Below are positions 34,106 through 42,062 of a stretch of DNA of 64,000 nucleotides, piece after piece. Positions within the stretch are counted from its first letter, which is position 1. The number at the start of each line of letters is the position of its first letter. The position numbers and the translations under genes are program-made. The notes under the pieces are model-generated. The model was not told where the DNA came from. It was given only the letters and a program-made list of their open reading frames with translations, and searched no databases. The stretch lies in contig NZ_JAPEMM010000001.1 in the NCBI RefSeq assembly GCF_026342735.1, forward strand, positions 3,286,001-3,350,000, read 5' to 3'. The DNA comes from Streptomyces sp. NBC_00193. Its GTDB lineage: Bacteria; Actinomycetota; Actinomycetes; Streptomycetales; Streptomycetaceae.

Positions 34106-35194
34106 ATGAGAAAAGAATTCACCTACGCCGACGCCCGCGCGACCGGAATCCTGCTGAGCGAGACCGAGTCCGAGATCATCGAAGCCGCCGCACTGAAGAT
34201 GGCCGCGCAGTACGCGGCGTACTCCCTGCACAGCAGCGACCTCCTCCACGCCGTGGAGCTCGCCGCGGCCGCACTGCCCAGCGAGGTCCGGCGCGCGCTC
34301 ATCTCCTTCCGCGACCAGGGCAACACCAGCGGCACCCTGCTGCTGCGCGGCCTCCCGCTGGGCAGCCTGCCGGCCACCCCCGACCGGCCGGAGGACGAGC
34401 CGGACTGGTCCGAGGTCTCCGTGGCCACCCTCAGCCAGCTGATGGTGATGTCGGTCCTGGGCCGCGCGATCTCCTACCGGGACGAGAAGAACGGCAACCT
34501 GGTCCAGGACGTCAGCCCCAAGCGCGGCGCCGAGACCCGCCAGGAGAACAGCGGCTCCATCCTGCTCGAACTCCACACGGAGGACGGGTTCCACCCCGCC
34601 GCCCCGCACTTCCTGAGCCTGATCTGCCTGCGCGGCGACCGCGACGGACGCGCCGCCACGGTGACCGGCGGGATCGGCGACGTACTGCCGGAGCTCGACG
34701 AGGAGACCGTCGCCACGCTGCGCCGGCCGGAGTTCCGGACCAAGTTCAGCACCTCCTTCGTGCACGACACCGACGAGGAAGTACTGACCCCGCCGGTACC
34801 GGTGCTCTCCGGCACGGACGCCAACCCGGACCTGCGGGTCGACTTCCACGGCACGGTCGGCACCACCCCGGCGGCGCGGGCGGCGCTCGCCGCGCTGGAG
34901 GACGCCGTACTCGGCTGCCTGCGCGGCATCGTGCTGGAACCCGGCGAACTGATCATCCTCGACAACCGCCGCACCGTGCACGGGCGTACGGGCTTCACCC
35001 CGCGCTACGACGGCGCGGACCGCTGGCTGCGCCGCTCCTTCGCGCTGGCCGACCTGCGCCCGGTCCTCCACGACCTCGGGGAGGGCCGCATCCACAACGC
35101 GATCACGGCGCGGCAGGCCGAGTCGGAGACGGCGGCCCTGTCCGTGGCCGAGTCCGTGCCCGCGTCCGAGCCCGGGCTGGTGCCGGTGGCCTGA
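34106..35194 (+). CDS. Fe(II)/2-oxoglutarate oxygenase, clavaminate synthase/AsnO-like
   Basis: A 362-residue jelly-roll oxygenase. The iron ligands are H157 and E159 (ELHTEDGFHPAAPHFLSLICLRGD) and H292 (NRRTVHGRTGF); R306 or R309 would bind 2-oxoglutarate. This branch (clavaminate synthase, asparagine and arginine hydroxylases) uses His-x-Glu and hydroxylates amino acids or their amides, which fits an amide-forming cluster. ATG 34106 follows AAGGAAAG. The C-terminal 25 residues are low-complexity. Substrate not predictable. Confidence 0.85.
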   Translation: MRKEFTYADARATGILLSETESEIIEAAALKMAAQYAAYSLHSSDLLHAVELAAAALPSEVRRALISFRDQGNTSGTLLLRGLPLGSLPATPDRPEDEPDWSEVSVATLSQLMVMSVLGRAISYRDEKNGNLVQDVSPKRGAETRQENSGSILLELHTEDGFHPAAPHFLSLICLRGDRDGRAATVTGGIGDVLPELDEETVATLRRPEFRTKFSTSFVHDTDEEVLTPPVPVLSGTDANPDLRVDFHGTVGTTPAARAALAALEDAVLGCLRGIVLEPGELIILDNRRTVHGRTGFTPRYDGADRWLRRSFALADLRPVLHDLGEGRIHNAITARQAESETAALSVAESVPASEPGLVPVA

Positions 35195-35341
35195 CGGCCG
35201 CCCCCCGGTGGGCCGGGCCGGTTGGGGCCGGCCCGGCCCGCTCGGGCAGCCCCTCCGCGCCCGCCCTTCGCACCTTCCGCACGCCCCATGTCCCTCGCCC
35301 ACCCCACCCCATCCCATTCCATCCCTGACGGAGGAACACCC

Positions 35342-35596
35342 ATGTCCGCAGCCCTGAACGCCACCCTGACCCGGATCGTCGTCGAGAACCTGGAGGCCGA
35401 CGCCGACGCCCTGTCCGACGAGGCCACCCTCGCCGCTCTCGACCTCGACTCCCTCGCCATCGCGGAGCTGGTCCTGCTCATCAAGGAGGAGACCGGCGCC
35501 GACCTCAGCAAGGAGGAGACCAGCCTCGGCGAGCTCACCATCCCCGCCCTCGCGCAGCTGGTGACCACAACGCTGGACGGCGAGAAGTCCGCATGA
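35342..35596 (+). CDS. Acyl carrier protein
   Basis: An 84-residue acidic carrier protein with four-helix pattern and the phosphopantetheine attachment Ser at S37 (LDLDSLAIAELVLLIKEETG). GGAGG lies before ATG 35342. Its stop overlaps the start of the KAS II gene (ATGA), so chain building is translationally coupled. A pathway-specific ACP rather than the housekeeping one, judged by its location. Confidence 0.9.
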   Translation: MSAALNATLTRIVVENLEADADALSDEATLAALDLDSLAIAELVLLIKEETGADLSKEETSLGELTIPALAQLVTTTLDGEKSA

Positions 35597-36843
35597 GCAC
35601 ACCGGCACCCGCACTTGTACCTGCACCGGCACTGGCACCGGCCGTCGTCGTGACCGGCACCGGCATGATCACGCCGGTCGGTACCGACACGGATTCGACC
35701 TGGGACGCGATCCGGCGCGGCGCGTCCGACGCCGGGCTCGCTCCCGCCCCGGGGGTCTCCCGGGACCTCCAGTGCCGCACCGTCGCTCCGTTCGGCGCCG
35801 AACTGCTGCCCGGCCGCGGCACCGCGAACCTGGACCCCTTCATCCGGTTCGCGCTCGTCGCCGCCGACCAGGCCATCGCCGAGGCCGGTCTCGACCCCGC
35901 CGCCTGGGACGGCAGCCGGGTCGGCATCGTCGTCGGCTGCGGCCTCGGCGGAGCGGCCACCCTGAGCACGGCGCACGACCGGCTGGCCGAGCGGGGACCC
36001 GACGCCGTGTCCCCGTACGTGCACCCCCGCTCGCTCATCAACATGGCCGCCGGGATGCTCGCCATCCGCCACCACGTCACCGGTCCGAGCCACACCGTCG
36101 TCGCGGCCTGCGCCTCCGGCGCCGTGGCCGTCGGCGTCGGCCGCGACCTGATCCGCAGCGGTGCCTGCGACCTCGTGATCGCCGTCGGCACGGACGCCGG
36201 GGTGGTGCCCGTGATCGCGGCGGGCTTCGCCGCGATGGGCGCCCTCACCGACAGCGCCGCGGACGACGCCTCGCGGCCGTTCGCCGCGGACCGCTCGGGC
36301 TTCGTCCTCTCCGAGGGCGCGGCCGCCCTCGTACTGGAGCGGGAGGACGCGGCGCGGGAGCGCGGCGCCACCCCGCAGGGCCGCATCCTCGGGTACGCCT
36401 TCACCACCGACGCGCACCACCCGGTCGCCCCGCACCCCGAAGCCGTCGGCGCCGAGGCCGCGGTACGGGCCGCGCTGGCGGACGCCGGGCTCACCCCGGC
36501 GGACGTGGACCACGTCAACGCCCACGGCACCTCGACCCCGTACAACGACCGGAGCGAGGGGAAGCTGATCAACCGCCTCTTCCCGCACCGGCCGAGCGTC
36601 ACCGCCAACAAGGGCCTGCTCGGGCACAGCCTGGGCGCCGCGGGAGCCATCGAGGCCGTACTGACCCTGCGCACCCTGGCCACGGGCATCGTGCCGCCCA
36701 CCGCGCACACCCCGGCCGTGGACCCGGAACTGGCGGGCCTGGACCTGGTGACGGACAAGGAACGGCACCAGAACCCCGCGGTCGCGGTCAGCCACTCCTT
36801 CGGTTTCGGCGGCTCCAACTGCGTACTGGTGATGGGCACATGA
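35593..36843 (+). CDS. Beta-ketoacyl-ACP synthase II (FabF-like)
   Basis: A 416-residue condensing enzyme with an intact Cys-His-His set: C173 (VVAACASGA), H311 (VNAHGTSTPYND) and H345 (KGLLGHSLGAAG, with K340 before it). It should condense malonyl-ACP with an acyl chain. The first ~15 residues are a Pro/Ala-rich leader. It overlaps the ACP gene upstream and the KAS III gene downstream by four bases each. Confidence 0.9.
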   Translation: MSTPAPALVPAPALAPAVVVTGTGMITPVGTDTDSTWDAIRRGASDAGLAPAPGVSRDLQCRTVAPFGAELLPGRGTANLDPFIRFALVAADQAIAEAGLDPAAWDGSRVGIVVGCGLGGAATLSTAHDRLAERGPDAVSPYVHPRSLINMAAGMLAIRHHVTGPSHTVVAACASGAVAVGVGRDLIRSGACDLVIAVGTDAGVVPVIAAGFAAMGALTDSAADDASRPFAADRSGFVLSEGAAALVLEREDAARERGATPQGRILGYAFTTDAHHPVAPHPEAVGAEAAVRAALADAGLTPADVDHVNAHGTSTPYNDRSEGKLINRLFPHRPSVTANKGLLGHSLGAAGAIEAVLTLRTLATGIVPPTAHTPAVDPELAGLDLVTDKERHQNPAVAVSHSFGFGGSNCVLVMGT

Positions 36844-37841
36844 GCAACCACGGAACGCACCGCGCGATCCCCGCCGTACTGACCGGCCTGGGCACCTGCC
36901 TGCCCGCGCGGACGGTCACCAACGACGACCTGGCCCAGCGGCTGGACACCTCGCACGAGTGGATCCACAGCCGCACCGGAATCGCCCGGCGCCGCATCGC
37001 CGACCCCGGCACGAGCACCGCCGAACTGGCGGCCGCCGCCGGGTCCGCGGCCCTGGAATCGGCCGGCCGGACCTCCTGCGACCTGGTCCTCGTGGCCACC
37101 ACCACCCCGGACCGGGCCTGCCCCGCGACCGCCCCGCAGGTGGCCTCCGCCATGGGTCTGACCGGCGTCGCCGCCTTCGACCTGTCGGCCGTCTGCTCCG
37201 GCTTCGTCTACGGGCTGTCCGTGGCCGCGGCCATGATCGGCGCCGGTACGCACGAAAGCGTCCTGGTCATCGGCGCGGAACGCTATTCGGCGATCGTCGA
37301 CCCCGAGGACCGCGGCACCGCCGTCATCTTCGGCGACGGCGCGGGCGCGGTGCTCCTCGAACGCGGCCGGGAGCCGCGCGGGGAGGGAGACCGGCAGGGC
37401 CTCGTCCTGCACACCGAGCTGGGCAGCGACGGAACCGGCGTCGACCTGATCACCGTGCCGCCCGGCGAGCGGTACCTGCGCATGGAGGGCCGCGAGGTCT
37501 ACACCCGGGCCGTGCCCACGATGGTCGAGTCGGCCCGCAGCGTCGCGGAGGCGGTCGGCTGGCGCCCCGAGGACATCGACGCGTTCGTCGGCCACCAGGC
37601 CAACCTGCGGATCCTGGAGTCGGTGGCCAAACGGCTCGGTCTGCCGCCCGAGCGCGTGATCGCCAACATCGAGGACGTCGGGAACACGGCCGCCGCGTCC
37701 ATCCCGCTGGCCCTGGCCTGGGCCGCGGACCGGGGCCGGCTCACGCCCGGTGACCGGGTGGTCCTCACCGCCTTCGGCGGCGGCCTGACCTGGGGCTCGG
37801 CGGCCCTCCTGTGGCCGGACGTACGCCCGGTCCACCGCTGA
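36840..37841 (+). CDS. Beta-ketoacyl-ACP synthase III (FabH-like)
   Basis: A 333-residue chain-initiation enzyme with catalytic C119 (SAVCSGFVYG), H252 (VGHQANLRI) and N282 (IEDVGNTAAASIP). FabH enzymes condense an acyl-CoA primer with malonyl-ACP. Other marks are RTGIARRRIA near residue 45-53 and the FGDGAGAVLLE strand. ATGA overlap with the KAS II stop. With KAS II and ACP it forms a minimal set, but no ketoreductase or dehydratase is present, so reduction steps would use housekeeping enzymes or not occur. Confidence 0.9.
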   Translation: MSNHGTHRAIPAVLTGLGTCLPARTVTNDDLAQRLDTSHEWIHSRTGIARRRIADPGTSTAELAAAAGSAALESAGRTSCDLVLVATTTPDRACPATAPQVASAMGLTGVAAFDLSAVCSGFVYGLSVAAAMIGAGTHESVLVIGAERYSAIVDPEDRGTAVIFGDGAGAVLLERGREPRGEGDRQGLVLHTELGSDGTGVDLITVPPGERYLRMEGREVYTRAVPTMVESARSVAEAVGWRPEDIDAFVGHQANLRILESVAKRLGLPPERVIANIEDVGNTAAASIPLALAWAADRGRLTPGDRVVLTAFGGGLTWGSAALLWPDVRPVHR

Positions 37842-37870
37842 CCCCACCCTCGACGAAAGGCACCACGACC

Positions 37871-38074
37871 GTGACGCCCACACCCGGCTCCGCACCGACG
37901 GACCGCTACACCCGCTACCGGACCTCCCTGATCTCCGGCACCGGAGCCTCCCAGACCCTCACCCAATGGCTCCCCCTGGCCACCCTCGCAGCCACGAACG
38001 ACGCCCTCCCCACCCCACCCCGCCGGACCCGAGCCCGTGCCCGTGCGGGCAATTCCAGCCCCGCCGGCGTTTGA
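37871..38074 (+). CDS. Small protein whose end runs into the intergenic repeat
   Basis: A 67-residue frame starting at GTG 37871 with GAAAGG ten bases upstream. The first ~45 residues (TDRYTRYRTSLISGTGASQTLTQWLPLATLAATNDALP) look like ordinary coding; the rest is Arg/Ala-rich and the last residues, SPAGV, are encoded by the dispersed repeat. It could be a truncated longer gene at the cluster edge or a true small product. No family is recognised. Confidence 0.4.
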   Translation: MTPTPGSAPTDRYTRYRTSLISGTGASQTLTQWLPLATLAATNDALPTPPRRTRARARAGNSSPAGV

Positions 38075-38210
38075 GGCGCGGGGTCCGGGGCCTTCAGCCG
38101 TCCGGCGTTTGAGGACCGGGGTCCGGGGCGGAGCCCCGGAAGGGGTCCGGGCGCAGCCCGGGGAACGGTGGAAGGGCGGGTAGGGGACAGCCCCGCAGGG
38201 CACCCAGGCC
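38051..38210. repeat. Dispersed GC-rich intergenic repeat, copy 3
   Basis: Same orientation and order as copy 1: GGCGTTTGAGG twice (about 38066 and 38105), GGTCCGGGGCGGAGCCCCGG, GGTCCGGGCGCAGCCCGGGG and GAACGGTGGAAGGGCGGG (38163-38180). It marks the 3' border of the biosynthetic cluster. Confidence 0.8.
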
Positions 38211-38243
38211 GCACCGGCCACCAGACCTGCCCGCCCCGAGGCG

Positions 38244-38804
38244 CTACGAGTGATCCTGCGGCGGAGGCGGCCAGGCCGACGGTGCCGAGGGACGGGCGGG
38301 ATCCTCGTAAGGCTCCTGGTACGGCTCCTGGTACGGAGCCTGATAGGGCTCCGTGACCGGCTCCCGGCCGACCCGGTCACGCCGCCGCGGCCGCCCCCTC
38401 ATCACAGCCGCCGCAAGAAGAAGCAGCGCCCCACCCCCAAAGGCACTGGCGAGCCCATCGCCGAGCCCCGTGGAGTCACCGCCGACCGACAGGCTCCCCG
38501 CAGCCTGCCCCTGCCGAACCATCCACAGCACGGCGAAGCCGAGGACGACGACCCCGGAGAAGGCCATGAGCAGCCGGGACCGCAGCACGATCGCGACGAG
38601 CACGAGCAGGGCGGCGAAGAGGAACGGCAGCAGCAGCGAGCCCAGCAGGGCGGCCTTGTCGTCGGTGATCCCGGCGGAGGAGAAGAGCTCCTCGATCCGG
38701 TAGTCGCGTCCGTGACGGCCGTCGTACCAGGCACGGAAGGGGCTCCAGACGGCGGCCGTCGCTCCGATCAGACCCAGGAGCGAGCCGAGTACGTTGCGGA
38801 TCAT
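38244..38804 (-). CDS. Membrane protein of unknown function
   Basis: A 186-residue protein with about four membrane helices (VLGSLLGLIGATAAVW; ALLGSLLLPFLFAALLVLVAIVL; LLMAFSGVVVLGFAVLWMV; GLASAFGGGALLLLAAAVM) and a short extracytoplasmic stretch (RAWYDGRHGRDYRIEELFSSAGI) after the first. The C-terminal tail carries YQAP/YQEP repeats, probably cytoplasmic. ATG 38804. This type is common in Streptomyces but has no known role. It is on the opposite strand from the cluster, with the repeat between. Confidence 0.75.
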   Translation of the reverse strand: MIRNVLGSLLGLIGATAAVWSPFRAWYDGRHGRDYRIEELFSSAGITDDKAALLGSLLLPFLFAALLVLVAIVLRSRLLMAFSGVVVLGFAVLWMVRQGQAAGSLSVGGDSTGLGDGLASAFGGGALLLLAAAVMRGRPRRRDRVGREPVTEPYQAPYQEPYQEPYEDPARPSAPSAWPPPPQDHS

Positions 38805-38882
38805 GCCCGGCCCTCCGGGGGAGTGGGTCTGGATCTCGATCCCGACGCTACGCCCGCCCCCGGAGTCCCGCACGCGGGAGGT

Positions 38883-39221
38883 CTAGGAGGGGAGCGCCGG
38901 GGGAAACACCCGCAGCACCGGCGCCTCGGCCAGCAGCGCCGCCGTGCGCGCGAGGGCTCCCGCCAGGTGCGGGGAGGCCAGGTGGGCTTCCCAGGAGGCG
39001 CCGTCCGCCCACTCCTCCAGGATGACCCAGGCGCCCGGAGCGCTCGGGTCCTCGTACGCGCGGTAGGAGATGTTGCCCGCTTCGGCCCGGGTCGGCGCGA
39101 CCAGGGACAGGGCCTGTGCGCGGACCTCCGCCTCCAGACCCGGCCGGGCCTGGAGGCGGGCGATCGCCGTGATGACGCCGGCGCCCGTGGCGCCGGTGGT
39201 GGCCGTGGTCTCGTCGGTCAT
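38883..39221 (-). CDS. Antibiotic biosynthesis monooxygenase (ABM) domain protein
   Basis: A 112-residue ferredoxin-like protein: VITAIARLQARPGLEAEVRAQALSLVAPTRAEAGNISYRAYEDPSAPGAWVILEEWADGASWEAHLASPHLAG is the complete ABM/YgiN pattern. Members oxidise quinols or aromatic polyketides without cofactors, but many are unassigned. ATG 39221. It lies outside the likely cluster border, so a link to the cluster is doubtful. Confidence 0.85.
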   Translation of the reverse strand: MTDETTATTGATGAGVITAIARLQARPGLEAEVRAQALSLVAPTRAEAGNISYRAYEDPSAPGAWVILEEWADGASWEAHLASPHLAGALARTAALLAEAPVLRVFPPALPS

Positions 39222-39332
39222 GGTGTGTCCCCCCGGGGATCGGTCGTAACGGATGGCGGCCACCGTACCGTTGTGCCCTCCTCGCCCCCTGGTAGCGTGC
39301 CGCCCGTTGTTCAACGGGGAGGGGTCAGGGCC

Positions 39333-39965
39333 ATGGTGGTCACGGGGCGGCGGGTCAGGCTCACGGCGGTGCTGGTGGGCGTGGTGCTCGCGTTGACGGG
39401 GTTCTCGTCGACGGGCGGCAGCGGCGGGAAGAGCAAGAGCAAGAGCAGCGGGGGCGGGTGCTCCAGCTCGAAGAGCAAGTCGAAGAAGAAGAGCTACAGC
39501 GGTACGAGCGGCAGCGGCAGCAGCAGCAGCGGCGGCGGCTCCACGGCCACGCCGACGGCCACGCCCACCGAGACCCGGCCGCTCGCGCACGCGGAGGTCG
39601 TCACCTGCGCCGGCCCGTCCGCGGCGAAGGCCACCGTGAAGGTCACCTCCGACGCGTCGTCCGGGTACACCTTCCGCGTCCCGCTGGTCTTCGAAGGAGC
39701 CTCCGGCCGGGTCGACTCCGGCTCCGTGGAGCTCGCGCTCAAGGCGGGCGAGAGCCGGACGGTCGACCTGCCCATGACGAACGCGGCCAAGGCGGGCGAG
39801 GTCCGGCGCTGCACGGTGGGCACGATCCAGACCGTCTCGACCGCCTCTCCCACCCCGACGTCGACCTCCCGCTCCGGGAGCACGGGATCCTCCGTCACCG
39901 GCGGCAGCACGGGCGGCAAGAGCACGAGCAAGCCGAGGTCCGGATCGACCAGGAAGACGCGCTGA
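39333..39965 (+). CDS. Secreted Ser/Gly/Lys-rich protein
   Basis: A 210-residue exported protein with signal-like N terminus (GRRVRLTAVLVGVVLALTGFSS) and a low-complexity stretch of Ser, Gly and Lys (residues ~28-80). A single beta domain follows (~85-165, VTCAGPSAAKATVKVTSDASSGYTFRVPLVFEG to TVGTIQTVST) with one Cys at each end that could pair, then another Ser/Thr/Lys tail. Possibly cell-wall associated. Convergent with the truncated paralogue at 39984. Confidence 0.7.
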   Translation: MVVTGRRVRLTAVLVGVVLALTGFSSTGGSGGKSKSKSSGGGCSSSKSKSKKKSYSGTSGSGSSSSGGGSTATPTATPTETRPLAHAEVVTCAGPSAAKATVKVTSDASSGYTFRVPLVFEGASGRVDSGSVELALKAGESRTVDLPMTNAAKAGEVRRCTVGTIQTVSTASPTPTSTSRSGSTGSSVTGGSTGGKSTSKPRSGSTRKTR

Positions 39966-39983
39966 CCCGCCGGGCGGTGCCGG

Positions 39984-40652
39984 TCACAGGGTGACGACGA
40001 CCTCGTCCACGCGGCTGGCGGCGGCGAAGTGCGCCGCGTCCGGGTGCTCGTAGCGGGCGTACCAGGAGCCGGTCCGCGTGGCGGTGAAGGACTTCCTGAA
40101 GGTGCCGTCGGCGGCGGTCACGGAACCGCCCATGTGCGTCCAGGCGGCGCTTCCGGCGGGGCGGAAGTAGTAGTCGATGCGCTGGCCGGCCATGGGCTTC
40201 ACGACAGGGGCGAGGCGGCTGAGCCTGCCCGTGAGCGTGTGGGGCCTGCGCGTCCTGACCGGTTCCGGCGCGGCGTTGAACTCCGGGATGGCCGTCATCG
40301 TGCGTTCGACCCGGACGGCGGGGGTCACCGAGCCGCGGATGGCGGGGGTTCCGGCGTACCGGAGCCGTACGTATCCGGGGGCGCCGGAGTAGGGCAGGAC
40401 CTGGCTGATCACCGCCGACTCGGTCGCGCCGGCCCCGGTGGGGACGTCGAAGCTCTTGCGCGTGGTCCAGCCGGTCCTGCCGTCCGGCGAGTACTGGATG
40501 TCGACCTCGAGCGACGTGGTCCCCGCCGGGATCTCACCGCACTCGAACGTGCCCGACACCTGGACGGACCGGTACGGACCGACCGAAGCGCGGAAGCCGG
40601 AGAAGACGGTGCCGCCCGCGGTGACTTCAGGTTCGAGAAGTCGCTTCTTCAT
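39984..40652 (-). CDS. Truncated Ig-like-repeat paralogue without signal peptide (paralogue 5)
   Basis: A 222-residue protein equal to the C-terminal two modules of the 16.6-23 kb family: WTTRKSFDVPTG, GYVRLRYAGTPAIRGSVTPAVRVERT, AIPEFNAAPEPVRTRRPHTLTG and the closing RVDEVVVTL. ATG 40652 follows GGGGGGA. The N terminus (MKKRLLEPEVTAGG) has no hydrophobic core, so export by Sec is not predicted. It keeps a close copy of the family promoter upstream. Either a deleted relic or a cytoplasmic derivative. Confidence 0.75.
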   Translation of the reverse strand: MKKRLLEPEVTAGGTVFSGFRASVGPYRSVQVSGTFECGEIPAGTTSLEVDIQYSPDGRTGWTTRKSFDVPTGAGATESAVISQVLPYSGAPGYVRLRYAGTPAIRGSVTPAVRVERTMTAIPEFNAAPEPVRTRRPHTLTGRLSRLAPVVKPMAGQRIDYYFRPAGSAAWTHMGGSVTAADGTFRKSFTATRTGSWYARYEHPDAAHFAAASRVDEVVVTL

Positions 40653-40687
40653 CTGTCCCCCCGGAGAATCGTCGTTCTGACCGGTAT

Positions 40688-40719
40688 GGGGGACTTCCCA
40701 CCCTTCCGAATGGTTGTAC
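40688..40719 (-). promoter_or_regulatory. ECF-like promoter of paralogue 5
   Basis: Minus strand GTACAACCA (40719-40711), 14 bases, AAGTCCCCC (40696-40688). The spacing matches that of paralogues 2-4 exactly and the GTCC core is kept. Confidence 0.55.
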
Positions 40720-40775
40720 GGGGCACCCCGGCCGGACCGGCCGGACCGGCCGGGCGCCCCCGCACGCCGTCACCG

Positions 40776-41582
40776 TCACCGCACCCGCGGCTCCGGTCCC
40801 GCCCCGCTCCGCCGCCCCGCGAACAGCTCCGCCTGCCGCTCGGGCGGCAGGTTCCCCAGCGCGATCAGTCCCGGAGCCTGCGCCAGCGCCTGCTGGAGCG
40901 CGGCCTGCTTCGCCGCCCACAGGGACCGTACGGTGCCCTGCACGCCCTCCGTCGGGAAGCCGGCCAGCGTCTCGGCCGCCCGCAGGGCCGCCGGGAGCAG
41001 CTCCTCGGGTTCCGCCAACTCGGAGACCAGGCCGATCGCGTACGCCCGCTGCGCGGAGAGCCGTTCCGCCGTGCCCATCAGGGACATCCGGGCGGCCTCG
41101 CCGAAGGGCATGCGCTGCGCCATGTAGATCGCCTCGTAGGCGCTGACCATCCCGTAGCTGGTGTGCGGGTCGAAGTACGTCGCGGACGCGGAGGAGATGA
41201 TGAACTCCGACTCGCCCAGCAGGTAGAACGCCCCGCCGCAGGCCATGCCGTTGACGGCGGCGATCACCGGTTTCCACAGGTCGTTCGCCTTCGGCCCGAT
41301 GGCGACGAGCGGGTCGTCCACCGAGTACGGCGAGGACGGCTGCGGCACCTCCACGCCCCGGTCGATGCCCGTGCAGAAGGCCGCCTGCCCGGCGCCCGTC
41401 AGGACGATCGCCCGCACCTCGTCCTCGTAGCGGAACTCCCGCCACACGCGCGCCAGTTCGGCCGCCGTCCCGAGGTCGATCGCGTTGTGCTTGCGCTCCC
41501 GGTCCAGGGTGACGACCGCGACCCCGGTGGTCTTGTCCCGCTCGACCCGCAGTCCGGGGGCCCGGTCGGCCGCGGCCGTCAC
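40776..41582 (-). CDS. Crotonase-family enoyl-CoA hydratase-like protein
   Basis: A 268-residue crotonase (VVTLDRERKHNAIDLG, AAFCTGIDRGV, VIAAVNGMACGGAFYLLGESEFI, YFDPHTSYGMVSAYEAIYMA). Neither canonical catalytic Glu is at its place (AFYL and HTSYGM instead), so it may be a hydrolase or lyase rather than a hydratase. GTG 41582 overlaps the DUF35 stop by the GTGA pattern. Third gene of the thiolase-like/DUF35/crotonase operon under the operator at 43266. Confidence 0.85.
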   Translation of the reverse strand: MTAAADRAPGLRVERDKTTGVAVVTLDRERKHNAIDLGTAAELARVWREFRYEDEVRAIVLTGAGQAAFCTGIDRGVEVPQPSSPYSVDDPLVAIGPKANDLWKPVIAAVNGMACGGAFYLLGESEFIISSASATYFDPHTSYGMVSAYEAIYMAQRMPFGEAARMSLMGTAERLSAQRAYAIGLVSELAEPEELLPAALRAAETLAGFPTEGVQGTVRSLWAAKQAALQQALAQAPGLIALGNLPPERQAELFAGRRSGAGPEPRVR

Positions 41583-42049
41583 GACTTCTCCAGCACCCAG
41601 CGCGGCACCGCCATCCCGCCCGTCTCGGTGAACACCACCTGGACGCGCGCGCCGATCCGCAGCCGCGCCGGGTCCATCGAGTCCAGCGGGGCGTCGGCGG
41701 AGGTGACGAGGTTGCCGACGAGGCGGATCTGCGGGGCGTCGGCCAGCTCCACGAGGATCACGTTGTACGGGGCCTGCGCGGCGTACGCGGGCAGCAGCGG
41801 CGGGTGCGGCTGTACGTACGACCAGATCCGGCCGCGCCCGCTCATCAGGCGCCATTCGGAGTCGAAGGACCGGCAGTGCGGGCAGCAGGGGCGGGGCGGG
41901 AAGCGCAGCTTCCCGCAGGTGGGCGCCGCGCAGGCCTGGATGCGGAGTTCGCCCTGGGCCGCGTACTCCCAGAAGGGGGCCCCGTCCCCGTCGGGGACGG
42001 GGAGGAGGAGCTCGTCGGCGGTCGTGCCGGTCGTGGTGGTGGTCGTCAT
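41579..42049 (-). CDS. DUF35 Zn-ribbon/OB-fold protein
   Basis: A 156-residue DUF35 protein: helix FWEYAAQGELRIQAC, zinc ribbon with Cys at CAAPTCGKLRFPPRPCCPHC, then the OB-fold with VELADAPQIRLVGNLV. A run of Thr opens the protein. In steroid-degrading actinobacteria the DUF35 protein and Ltp2 form a retro-aldolase; the two genes are adjacent here, 13 bases apart, which fits that complex. ATG 42049, GAGGAG nine bases upstream. Confidence 0.88.
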   Translation of the reverse strand: MTTTTTTGTTADELLLPVPDGDGAPFWEYAAQGELRIQACAAPTCGKLRFPPRPCCPHCRSFDSEWRLMSGRGRIWSYVQPHPPLLPAYAAQAPYNVILVELADAPQIRLVGNLVTSADAPLDSMDPARLRIGARVQVVFTETGGMAVPRWVLEKS

Positions 42050-42062
42050 GGTCGGCAGCTCC

